Positions 22,820 to 32,147 of a stretch of DNA of 64,000 nt are shown here, piece by piece. Location: the NCBI GenBank assembly GCA_024509875.1, contig JAMPIV010022926.1, positions 422,001 to 486,000 on the forward strand. The letters run 5' to 3'. The translations under genes were made by a program, and so were the position numbers. The stretch's first letter is position 1. The number at the start of each line of letters is the position of its first letter. A model generated the notes under the pieces. It was given only the letters and a program-made list of their open reading frames with translations, did no database searches and was not told the origin of the DNA. This DNA comes from Oreohelix idahoensis. Its lineage: Eukaryota > Mollusca > Gastropoda > Stylommatophora > Oreohelicidae.

Positions 22820-23345
22820 ATAGTTACCCCGTGTTCCATGCACGGGATAAAGCAGAAGTAATTCAAGCCTGCGGCAAGACAGGAGTCAAGTGGCTGACAA
22901 TTTCAGCCATAGCATTGACAGAAAGAAGAGTCCCTGAAGACTGGCAAAAAGCCATAATTGTACCAATCTGGAAAAAAGAAGAGTAAGAAAAGAGAGTGAG
23001 GGATAGAGGTATTTCTACACTAGTTAACACAGGAAAAAGTACTTGAGCGCCAGAAGGAAGAGAGCCGATAGGATAGTATGGTGCTATCTCCTCCAAATCT
23101 CTACACTTCATGGTAGAAGAGGGATAACTAAGTAAGTAAATAGTACTTGATCAAAGAATAAGATATATCGTCGAACCACAGTTGAGTAGGGCCCAATTGG
23201 GATTCAGGAAAGGAATAGGGTGTACTAATGCTTTGTTAACCTTAAGACAGTTAAGCTAAAGAACAATAGAATATTACAGTCAGCTAAATATAATATTTAA
23301 AGTCCAAAACAAGGCCTTCGATATAGTGGATAAGAATCAACTTTA
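22820..23345 (+). pseudogene. LINE reverse transcriptase remnant, interrupted
   Basis: Frames give TGVKWLTISAI, VPEDWQKAIIVPIWKK and RGIST (RT fingers), then after a 104-bp insert VLDQRIRYIVEPQLS, LGFRKGIGCTNALLTLRQLS and KAFDIVDK (palm, just before where the catalytic Asp block would be). Stop codons and frameshifts are present. The type matches LINEs of the Jockey/RTE range. Nothing downstream of the AFD block remains. Confidence 0.75.
23048..23151 (-). mobile_element. Small retroposed insert with 9-bp target duplication
   Basis: AGTACTTGA occurs at 23039-23047 and again at 23152-23160. The 104-bp insert ends on the plus strand with an (AAGT)n-like tail. It interrupts the LINE RT exactly at the join, since VLDQRIR resumes after it. 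The identity of the insert is unknown. Confidence 0.7.
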
Positions 23346-23378
23346 AAACAAAACCATTTGATTCTCCAGGCAATGGGA

Positions 23379-23395
23379 CCTGGTTCAAATCCAGG
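23379..23395 (+). repeat. tRNA T-arm-like SINE remnant
   Basis: CCTGG-TTCAAAT-CCAGG is a perfect 5-bp stem with a 7-base T-loop and includes a B-box. No A-box or acceptor stem is seen upstream, so it is a relic, not a tRNA gene. Confidence 0.5.
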
Positions 23396-23429
23396 TCACA
23401 TCATTCTCCAATCTCATCATCATCAGCTG

Positions 23430-23610
23430 CTGTCTCTACATCGAATGTCAGCTGCAATAGAACACCAACGTCTTTTTTGTCTTGTCTGGATGGTGCACTC
23501 TGATACTGTCCATTTCTTGGTGTTATCTTTCCGCTTATAATGTTGTCTTCCTTTTGCACGATTGCCTTCAACTGTGCCTTCTATTATGGTCTTCAGTCAC
23601 GTATTATGTC
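23430..23610 (-). pseudogene. LINE ORF2 C-terminal fragment
   Basis: Minus-strand reading gives KTIIEGTVEGN..KGRQ and DNTKKWT. This parallels KTILQGTVEGKRRRGRQ and DNIKEW in the better copy at 25731-26086. Only the tail of ORF2 is present. Confidence 0.65.
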
Positions 23611-24308
23611 TTGTTTACAGTTCCAATCTACCCAGCTATTAAAAGATAACTGACTCTATTCTTCTTTCAAGGAAGGCAAAGACAGAGAGGAAAGGAACTA
23701 GTGACTCTGTCTCATAAAGCTGAGATCTAGCCTAGACAACGTCTCCAAAATACTCTTCCCTACAGCAGCATCTGCTATGGAATAAACGTTTTTTTTAATA
23801 CTGCATAAACTGGGTTTCAGGTGTAATCGTAATAGGTGGGAATTTCAAATTCAGAACGACTTCTGACTTTTGTGAACTAACTTAAACAGATTTATAAAGC
23901 AAGGCAGTTCTTAATGTTGGACAGGGAAATATAAAGTAAATTCACTGACTAGCATTGAGGGAAGACAAACTTACGTATTCTGTCATCACAGACAAATTAC
24001 AAACACGAATCTCGGACCCCCGTCTGCTGAGACGGTCGTCGAGTTCAGTGTTTCTCACGATGTGGTCTTGGGACCCGAGGGAGAGGTTCACAGTTAGACC
24101 CTAAGTTATTCGAATAGTTTCGCTATTAATTTTAATCTCATGTACTAGATTACGTAATTGTTTAGTGCCGTACTTTATCATATATTTATTATTGTTAGTA
24201 TGTATTATTCTTCTTCTTCATTACCTTTCAGCACAAGCCGTCAAATAAAACAGGCCAAGTCTTCCTACCCTGTGCTGTCCGTTTAAAGTTTTTACAAATC
24301 TTTTTTAT
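23611..24308. other. No recognised gene
   Basis: Unique-looking AT-rich sequence without recognised features. Confidence 0.4.
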
Positions 24309-24430
24309 GTCCCATGTCTTTATGTCTAACTGAGTATTCCATGTGTTTATGTCTAATTGAATATTCCATGTGTTTATGTCTAATTGAATATTCCATGTGT
24401 TTATGTCTAATTGAATATTCCATGTGTTTT
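24309..24430. repeat. Minisatellite, 27-bp unit, about 4.3 copies
   Basis: Unit CCATGTGTTTATGTCTAATTGAATATT is repeated nearly perfectly; the first copy has CTGAG in place of TTGAA. Because 27 is a multiple of 3, the array keeps open frames that are not genes. Confidence 0.9.
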
Positions 24431-24599
24431 GGAGGAAGGGATCCCGTTACACGCCCATTGAGGCATATTGAGAATATGGTGTTAGGCCCATTTTTTCTTG
24501 ACTATCGGCACACTAGGGGTGATGTGGTCAGCATCACGCCGGACGCATTAACCTTCCCAGTGTTGCTCTGGTACCCAATTTATGAGGCTGGGTCGACCC

Positions 24600-24710
24600 C
24601 GGAGCCGTCTGCGGTCTAAAAATTCCAACCTCAACTGGGGATCGAACCACGGACCACCGAGCTAGGAAGCCAGTGCACTAACCACTGTGCTACCGCGGCA
24701 TGCGTTTTGG
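24600..24710 (-). repeat. tRNA-derived SINE, minus strand
   Basis: The reverse complement has an A-box (TAGCACAGTGG, plus-strand 24682-24692) and a B-box (GGTTCGATCCCC, plus-strand 24637-24648) at tRNA spacing, with a tRNA-like anticodon region between. The 5' GCCGCGG does not pair with the 3' side, so there is no acceptor stem. I read it as a SINE head, not a functional tRNA gene. Confidence 0.65.
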
Positions 24711-24713
24711 TTC

Positions 24714-24731
24714 TTCCCCCCCCCCCCCCTT
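24714..24731. repeat. Poly-C tract
   Basis: About 15 C in a row following TTC, beside the SINE. Confidence 0.8.
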
Positions 24732-24734
24732 TCC

Positions 24735-24865
24735 CCGTATTTCTCTTACCACGAGAATTCCAGAACAAGGACTGTCGTGTATTGCTTATGAGCTGGGATT
24801 TCTCAGTGTGTGTCCTATTGTGTGTCCTATCGTGTGTCATATCCATCTCTAGCGTCTTCTCCTTA
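24735..24865 (-). pseudogene. Decayed LINE ORF2 tail (same family as 4.2 kb)
   Basis: Minus-strand TRQSLFWNSRGKRN corresponds to TRQSLFWNPQGKRG at 4216-4525. The DNA blocks CCAGAACAAGGACTG and TCAGTGTGTGTCCTAT are shared as well. A short internal duplication of GTGTGTCCTAT lies at 24807-24835. Confidence 0.7.
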
Positions 24866-25433
24866 CATCTTGTAAGGCTGTATTATTGTTGACACAATAA
24901 TATCGGTGGTGTTGGGGAGGGAGGGGGGTCGTGGAATCAGGGACACTTTACAACGGGTCGTTGTATTTCCTAAAAAGTTTAGAAACACTGACCTAGTACC
25001 TGTACACTTGACCTCTGCTATCTACAGGTCAGTAACCTTTCAGTTACACACTGAGTCTCTGCATCTGTCAACCAACCCTCCCCTATGTTCAACTCAGCGC
25101 TAAATTCCTTGTGTTAACAGACAGATACAATGATGAACAGAACACAGAAACACCTCAATGAAATTGATGAGTGTCACTGTTTTCGTTGTCATGGAGTCTC
25201 TCCAGCTAACGCTATAGTTGGTTTCCAAGCTGAAAACATGCTCCAAAGCAAGTCATGTATTCTTCCAGGAGTGGTTTCTATAACAACTTATTGTATCACA
25301 TGACGGAGTTGCTTGCATGACTTGCAGAATGTTGCCACAAAACACGAACCATCTTTAGAAACGCACACATAAAGCCTCTCATCTCATTCTACTTCATTCG
25401 ACTCACCATCTTTCTCGTCATTACTGTTCACGG
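24866..25433. other. No recognised gene
   Basis: No domain found in the short frames of this interval. Confidence 0.4.
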
Positions 25434-25725
25434 AGCCGCGCTAGCGTAGTGGTTACAACATCGCTCTGGCGACCGGGTGATTCAGGATCAAACCCGGGCG
25501 ACGGCATTTGAGGATTTTTCGTCGACCGGGATTTGGACTGGATTAACTCGAGACCTGGCGAGCACATTTGAAGGTGTGTCGTCGACCAGGGATTAGCGGC
25601 TCCTGAGCCGACCCAGCTCTAATGGGTACCTCTGAAATCGGCGAGTATCTGCCTGAATGGCGAGGGACACCTGTCTCTGTACAAGAAAAGGGATACTCAC
25701 GTAAAATCAATGTCAGGTTCATCAT
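25434..25725 (+). repeat. tRNA-derived SINE, plus strand
   Basis: The head has an A-box TAGCGTAGTGGTTA (25442-25455) and a B-box GGATCAAACCC (25485-25495) inside CCGGGTGA..CCCGGGCG. The body contains GTCGTCGACC twice (about 25519 and 25579), suggesting an internal duplication. It ends in a TCATCATCATC run near 25720 that meets the 3' end of the minus-strand LINE at 25731. Confidence 0.7.
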
Positions 25726-25730
25726 CATCT

Positions 25731-26086
25731 CATCTCAACCCATAACCCGTCATGGGTCGTAGGGGTGCTATGGTGGAAGCATCAGCAGACAGGGTCCTCC
25801 ACTGCTCTCTATTCTCAGCAATGCGTACAAGTGTGGAAAAACCGTGTCCTGCCCATTCTTTGATGTTATCAGCCCAGGATTTTCTTTGCCTTCCTCTTCT
25901 CCGTTTACCTTCGACTGTTCCCTGGAGGATCGTTTTCGAAAGGGAGTCATGACGAGTTACATGCCCAAACCAGGCAAGCTTTCGACGTTTCACTATTGAC
26001 AAAAGTGGTTCTTGGTGGCCTGCATAGGTGTTTATCTTCTCTCTAACATAGACATTTGTTTTGTGCTCTTTCAGGTTAGACATTAA
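25731..26086 (-). pseudogene. LINE ORF2 C-terminus
   Basis: The 117-codon frame carries RRKLAWFGHVTR, KTILQGTVEGKRRRGRQRKS and DNIKEWAGHGFSTLVR, the basic tail seen at the end of many metazoan LINE ORF2 proteins of the RTE/Jockey range. No RT precedes it. It ends near its natural stop, so this is a 5'-truncated copy. Confidence 0.75.
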
Positions 26087-26586
26087 TAATAACCTGAGAT
26101 TTTGCCTCGAGTATTAGCGGGCGTACGAAAAAAAAAAAAAATTACTGTTCACCATTCTCCTGAATGAAGCATAGACCTTCAGCCAGTTGTCACCACGCCC
26201 TTCTGTTTTATCACTATTGCCATAACTATTAACAGCGACACATTCATGCCTAATTTTATTCCATATATGACGAAACACTTTTCTTACGTCTGCGTGCGTT
26301 TTTTAATCTTCTGCCAATACCTTCCTTCACTTCTCGCCTAAGCCATATTTCTTCTTGTCAGGGAATATTGAGCCTTACATAACACGCTGTGTGTTGTACA
26401 TGTATAATTCAATACTTCCCTTCAATTTCTTTATATACATATTTTATTAGCCGTTCTGACATATAGTGTTAGACTTTTAATCAGTCCGCGCCTTGATCTT
26501 CTTTGTGGAAATTCTTAAGGAGTCAGGCTGATAGTTTATTCCGTGATTGCAGGTTTCAGTGAAAACATTTTTCTTCCACTTATGCT
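26087..26586. other. No recognised gene; A14 run at about 26128
   Basis: AT-rich sequence up to the LTR boundary at 26587. The five bases before that boundary are ATGCT; the matching duplication at the other end of the minus-strand family B element is lost. Confidence 0.4.
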
Positions 26587-27928
26587 TGTGGTGAAGTGGG
26601 ATGTTATAAATATTTATAGGGGACTTAGTGTACTGACTGAGATCAGCTGTGAAGGTATCTATATCTATTAAGAGTAGTGTATTATAGATAACCTTACTTG
26701 CTACCACATATCTATATATCTCAGTCAGAATTATTCTGGAATAGTGTGATGACTACGTTATGTGTCTAGGGTATGTGTATGATGAAGTGTAAGTCACAAC
26801 AACAGACAGATAAACAATTTAATCAGTTCCTGATATTAAGTCAATTAAATTCCCCTCTGAATGTTATTTTTATAAAGTCATTTCAAGATGAGGGGACATA
26901 ATGTTGAGCTCAGCTGGCCAAATCAGCTTATCTTGCGTGATGGCGGCAGGAAAAGACTCCTCTGCTCGAATTCTCCTCTGGGCTCTGGAGACACCTCACT
27001 GATAGCTAAATGGACCAAGGAGTATGCTGTCCGACTCTGGATTCAGCAAAGCTCTGACCAGGTGCAGCTCAATACCATCAAGACCACGGTCCCACAATTT
27101 CATGGAAATAAACACAGATACGTTGATTAGCAATGAATTCTGGCACATTTACTGGCACAAATTCCCATCTGCTTATGTTCCAGGCTTTTATTTTAGCAAA
27201 AATATGAGCTGGCTTCAACGCACTGATGCTTTATCAAGCTTATTTAAACAAGTGGTTTCGAACTAACGCTCCTAAGTGATTATATCAGCGAGTCTAGCCA
27301 ATGAGGCCCCGTTTCGACAAGTGTTTGAAAAAATGTTACCTTCCCCCGTCTCCCCTAACAACGAAAGATAGTATTTATAGCCCGACCAATCGTGGTTAGT
27401 CTTTCATTTGTTGCGCTCCAATCAATTGGGAGTTTACATGGTAGGCTAATTCTGTAACGTGAGGTTTTTCAAACACGTTATAAAAAAAAATTTTATGAGC
27501 AGAAATGATTTCATGCTGTCAGGCATCCCCAATATTTTATTTTGGCTATAACTTGTTAATTCCTAGACTATTTGCATAACGTTGTACATATTCTTTGTCA
27601 GCAAACCCTAAGGAACCCAAATATCCAAATTTAAAAGCGCTAAGTGGCTGCGTTCAAAATATGTATTTTCTACCTCCTGTTTCGAAGATGTGCTGTCTGG
27701 GTACTGTTATGTTTTCAACCGTAAACCCATCTATTGTTATCTTTCCTAATAAGCGTTTTTTGTGATTTTAAAACCTAACTCTGGGAAGGGTAGTGAATTT
27801 ATCACTGTCCGTCCGAAAAAAAGTTAGTGCATGTAGTCTTACACGCGTGATGGCAGCATTTGTGTATCGCGCGACGCGTGTTGCATGCGTTCCTGATTTT
27901 CAGCCCTCCCTCTCTCTTTATCCTTTAG

Positions 27929-27933
27929 TCCAT
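27929..27933. repeat. Target site duplication of plus-strand family B copy, left
   Basis: TCCAT; identical to 36157-36161. The flanking LTR sequence of the minus-strand copy continues across the pair. Confidence 0.92.
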
Positions 27934-29868
27934 TGTCGTGGAATATTCTAATCCACATATATAAATTATCAAGTAAATATAAAGCCTAATAAATACATAT
28001 AATAAATAAAGGAAGAAGAATGGTAAAGAACAGTGCTGTCACAATGACTGTACTCGAAATCCCCTTGTTTTCTACTGCGTAAGCAAATTGTAACGTTTCA
28101 CGTCGATATTAAAGGCTTTCTGCAACATACACGCGTTTCCCAAACACACAATAAAATGTGCTGCCTTCTAAGAAAAACCTTGAAATATGCAAGTTGACCT
28201 ACATTTTAAATTCCATTCATGTCTTTTTTCTACACTGCGTTACCAAAACGAACGAACAGATGGTCAAAAGGATAAAGAGAGAGGGGAGGGCTGAAAATCA
28301 GGAACGCATGCAACACGCGTCGCGCGATACACAAATGCCGCCAAGACAACATTAGATGGGTTTACGGTTGAAAACATAACAGTACCCAGACAGCACATCT
28401 TCGAAACAGGAGGTAGAAAATACATATTTTGAACGCAGCCACGTAGCTCTTTCAAATTGGTATATTTGGGTTCCTTAGGGCTTGCTGACAAATAATATGT
28501 AAAACGTTACGCAAATAGTCCAGGAATTAATAAATTATACCCAAAATAAACTAGTGAGGATGCCTGACAGCATGGAATCATTTCTGCTCATAAAATTTTT
28601 TTTTATATAACGTGTTTGAAAAAACCTTACGTTACATAAATAGCCTACCATGTAAACTCCCAATTGATTGGAGCGCAACAAATGAAAGCCTAACCACGAT
28701 TGGTCGGACTATAAATACTATCTTTCGTTGTTAGGGGAAACGGGGAAAGGTAACATTTTTTCAAACACTTGTCGAAACGGGGCCTCATTGGCTAGACTCG
28801 CTGGATATAATCACTTGGGAGCGTTAGTTCGAAACCACTTGTTTAAATAAGCTTGATAAAGCATCAGTGCGTTGAAGCCAGCTCACAATTTTGCTAAAAT
28901 AAAAGCCTGGAACATAAGCAGATGGAAATTTGTGCCAGTAATTGTGCCAGAATTCATTGCTAATCAACGTATCTGTGTTTATTTCCATGAAATTGTGGGA
29001 CAGTGGTCTTGATGGTACTGAGCAGCACCTGGTCAGAGCTTTGCTGAATCCAGTGTCGGACAGCATACTCCTTGGTCCATTTAGCTATCAGTGAGGTGTC
29101 TCCAGAGCCCAGAGGAGAATTCGAGCAGAGGAGTCCTTTCCTGCCGCCATCACGCCAGATAAGCTACCTTGGCCAGCTGAGCTCAACATTATGTCCCCTC
29201 ATCTTGAAATGACTTTATAAAAATACCATTCAGAGGGGAATTTAATTGTCTTAATATCAGGAACTGAGAACATCTCCAATACTAGTCCCAAAAGACAAAC
29301 TATTGAAGTCATGATGACAAATACCAACAGAGCTTGAACAAAACAAAACCAGTATTACCTCATTTTACTACTACACAACTGACACACATAGAATATTTGT
29401 AATAATATATGTCACTACAATATTCATATTAAATACATTCTGTACATAACTTGTAATTTAAATTGATTGTGATTCCTGGTTCCCTTGTAGTTGAATCAGG
29501 ACACATATTCATTCATGCCAGTAATGAATACATATTGTTATTTGAAAAGTTACGAGTGACTTTTTTAAGATATTCTCATAGAGTGTTATATGTATGTGAG
29601 TGTCACAGTGTTGTTAAGAGTAGTGGATTAAATTAAATTGTTTATCTGTCTGTTGTTGTGACTTACACTTCATCATACACATACCCTAGACACATAACGT
29701 AGTCATCACACTATTCCAGAATAATTCTGACTGAGATATATAGATATGTGGTAGCAAGTAAGGTTATCTATAATACACTACTCTTAATAGATATAGATAC
29801 CTTCACAGCTGATCTCAGTCAGTACACTAAGTTCCCTATAAGTATTTATAACATCCCACTTCACCACA
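27934..29868 (+). repeat. Family B 5' LTR (plus copy)
   Basis: Starts TGTCGTGGAATATTC and ends CACTTCACCACA. Its length of 1.9 kb is long for a Ty3/gypsy LTR. It carries an antisense 80-codon frame (28824-29066, minus strand) found in all LTR copies, for which I see no sign of constraint. Confidence 0.95.
28661..28717 (+). promoter_or_regulatory. Candidate LTR promoter: CCAAT boxes and TATA box
   Basis: CAATTGATTGG and GATTGG (inverted CCAAT) are followed by TATAAATA at 28710-28717. The same set occurs in the 3' LTR, with TATAAATA at 34999-35006, and in the minus copy. Position and motifs fit a U3 core promoter; no transcript start can be fixed from sequence alone. Confidence 0.5.
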
Positions 29869-29873
29869 TATAT

Positions 29874-29892
29874 TGGGGTCTCGCTCTTGGGA
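29874..29892 (+). promoter_or_regulatory. Family B primer-binding site
   Basis: TGGGGTCTCGCTCTTGGGA begins with TGG, five bases after the 5' LTR. The identical site is on the minus strand in the other copy (about 40644-40662). Confidence 0.65.
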
Positions 29893-30060
29893 TTTTGAAT
29901 CTTTCCCTATTAAAAATATTGGGGGTAATTCACTTCAGGGAATATAAGAATTAAAAGGTATCCTTGGGTGGAATTAAATAAGGTTGAGCTCACGGTGCCT
30001 GTGTTGTCCATTAGAGATTGAATTGTTGGTTAGACATTGTATAAATTTACATGATAGACA

Positions 30061-32145
30061 ATGGCGGACCTGGCCAAATTTCGATCTGCTGCGGTTCAGA
30101 CTGCAAAAGAGTTAGGATTAGATGGGCAAGTTATGGTTGCCTATGTCACGACGGAATGTGACAAATTTATTGAACGTGAAGAAAGAAGGTTTGAAACCGA
30201 AAGAAAGTTAGAGGCTGACAAGGAAATTAAGAGGTTGCAGATTGAGGCTGAGGCTAAGAAATTGGAGGCAGAAAGAGAAGACAAACGATTGGCTGCAGAA
30301 AGGGAAGAGAAGAAATTAGCTGCAGAAAGGGAAGAGAAGAAATTAGCTGCAGAAAGGGAAGAGAAGAAATTAGCTGCAGAAAGGGAAGAGAAGAAATTAG
30401 CTGCAGAAAGGGAAGAGAGGAGATTAGCTGCAGAAAGGGAAGCAGAAGATAAAAGATTACAAAGGGAACATGAGTTACGACTAAGGGAGTTTGAGTTTCA
30501 AGGCCATGCTCCTGAAAATGGTGCCAGTCCCTTTGCCTCTGATGCTACGGTTACTCAAGGAGCCTCAACCTCAGCTATGAATTTTCATTTAGATCATTTT
30601 GTTGAGAAAGACGATGATATTGAGAGCTACCTAAATAGGTATGAACTATTAGCTACCACGTATGGGTTAGAGAGAGAAAGGTGGAGCTTAAAGTTATCTC
30701 AGGGACTTCGTGGGGCAGCTTATGAAGTTTTTGCAAAAATGAGCAGAGGTGATCAGGAAAATTATGACATGCTAAAGCAGGCTCTTTTGTTAAGGTATGA
30801 AAAGAATGCAGAATTCTATAGAAAAAAATTTAGGAATGCTAAACTACTGTCAGGTGAAACCTATCACCAGTTCTCTGCACGAATAGAGACATACTTGGAG
30901 AAATGGACTTCTCTGGGGAAAACCCAAGATCTTAAGGAAATGGTCCTTATAGAGCAATTAAGAGAGTCCATGGCTCCAGACCTGAGAAAGTTTCTCATGG
31001 AACAAGGTGCAGAGAGGCTGGATGAGTTGCTAAATGTTGCTGAAAGGTATCAAGCAGCTCAAGCAGAGGTAACAGGTAATAAAAAGAAACAGGTGGACAA
31101 CTTTAGGGCACCCCAGAACTTTAATAAATTTGATCCTAGGGATCAAAACAAAGGTAAGCACCAATTTGATAGGCCACGGTATGACAATAAAAATAAATTC
31201 CCACAATTCGATGAAAGGAAATATGATGAAAGAAAATCTTTCAACCAAGGAAAAAGGTGGTGTAAGAATTGTCAGATGGACAATCATGACACTGACCGTT
31301 GTAGAAGGAAACCTGTGTATATGGCAACCCTTCAGGTCAGGTCGACCTCAAGACAGGAGGAGGATATTATGTTAGATACCACTCCAGATGAGATGAGGAA
31401 GGCACAGGCTGGGGATAAAACACTCAAGCCTTGTTTCAGAAAATTGTCAACTTGTCATACAACTCCAGGCAAGGGAGATTTTTACATGAAAAACAAGTTG
31501 ATGTATAGGAAGACTGGAGCTAGATCCAAAGGTCAGGGTCAGCTGGTACTTCCTAAAAGATATAGGGCAGACTTAATAATTAGCCTACATGTGAAACCAG
31601 ATGGGGACCATGAGAAGATAGGTACCATCATTCAAAAGGTGGCTCACAATTATTATTGGCCCAAAGCAAGATGGGACATTGAGAACTTTGTAGAAAGGTG
31701 TAGCATAGCACATGAGGGAACACCCACAAGTGGGAACATGGATCAGGACCTGGACACGCCACGGGGCAAAATTAGGCCTGATAATAAAAAGAGATATAAA
31801 TTTGATAAAGTGGACCAAATGGAATGGGAAGCCCCTTTTCACGGACAAGCTTCACTTAACTGTTTTTCAATGGCCACTATGCGGAGAGTGCAAAAAGATG
31901 TCTTACCCCAGGATAAGCCGACAATCCCTCAATCGGACTTAAACCAACTGGAGGAAGAAGATGTAGAGAGGAAATCTCTCATCAAGAATTTTAAGAGGGG
32001 AGACAGCCCCAAGAAAAAAATTGGTAGCGGTCGTTTTGTGAATGATAATTCTGGGAGGAAAAATCATCACTATAAAGCTTCGAGTGGAAGAGACCATACC
32101 GGTGCATGGACAAATAGGTCCACACAATTAAAGGTCCATATGTAG
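30061..32145 (+). CDS. Family B Gag with fused integrase zinc-finger remnant (plus copy)
   Basis: 694 residues from an ATG 192 bp after the LTR. Residues 34-147: coiled coil of Glu/Lys/Arg/Ala, including tandem 9-residue AAEREEKKL repeats encoded by a 27-bp minisatellite. Residues 173-332: capsid; its last 80 or so residues (FYRKKFRNA... to ...LLNVAERY) have SCAN-like helix spacing. Residues 401-414: zinc knuckle CKNCQMDNHDTDRC (CX2CX4HX4C). No protease follows. Residues 500-550 are an integrase H2C2 finger with both His and the first Cys, but the second Cys is replaced (CSIA). About 555-694 is unrecognised sequence where the integrase catalytic core should be. The stop is TAG at 32143. Probably still makes particle protein, uncut unless a protease is supplied. 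Confidence 0.88.
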   Translation: MADLAKFRSAAVQTAKELGLDGQVMVAYVTTECDKFIEREERRFETERKLEADKEIKRLQIEAEAKKLEAEREDKRLAAEREEKKLAAEREEKKLAAEREEKKLAAEREEKKLAAEREERRLAAEREAEDKRLQREHELRLREFEFQGHAPENGASPFASDATVTQGASTSAMNFHLDHFVEKDDDIESYLNRYELLATTYGLERERWSLKLSQGLRGAAYEVFAKMSRGDQENYDMLKQALLLRYEKNAEFYRKKFRNAKLLSGETYHQFSARIETYLEKWTSLGKTQDLKEMVLIEQLRESMAPDLRKFLMEQGAERLDELLNVAERYQAAQAEVTGNKKKQVDNFRAPQNFNKFDPRDQNKGKHQFDRPRYDNKNKFPQFDERKYDERKSFNQGKRWCKNCQMDNHDTDRCRRKPVYMATLQVRSTSRQEEDIMLDTTPDEMRKAQAGDKTLKPCFRKLSTCHTTPGKGDFYMKNKLMYRKTGARSKGQGQLVLPKRYRADLIISLHVKPDGDHEKIGTIIQKVAHNYYWPKARWDIENFVERCSIAHEGTPTSGNMDQDLDTPRGKIRPDNKKRYKFDKVDQMEWEAPFHGQASLNCFSMATMRRVQKDVLPQDKPTIPQSDLNQLEEEDVERKSLIKNFKRGDSPKKKIGSGRFVNDNSGRKNHHYKASSGRDHTGAWTNRSTQLKVHM

Positions 32146-32147
32146 CT

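Noticed and set aside
24600..24710. Functional tRNA gene (also 25434-25510 and 47998-48070)
   Set aside because: A- and B-boxes are present, at least in part, but the acceptor stems do not pair and SINE-like bodies or decayed halves follow.
29748..29954. 68-codon frame spanning LTR end and primer site in family B
   Set aside because: Starts at GTG, not ATG, and crosses the primer-binding site; present in both copies only through identity.
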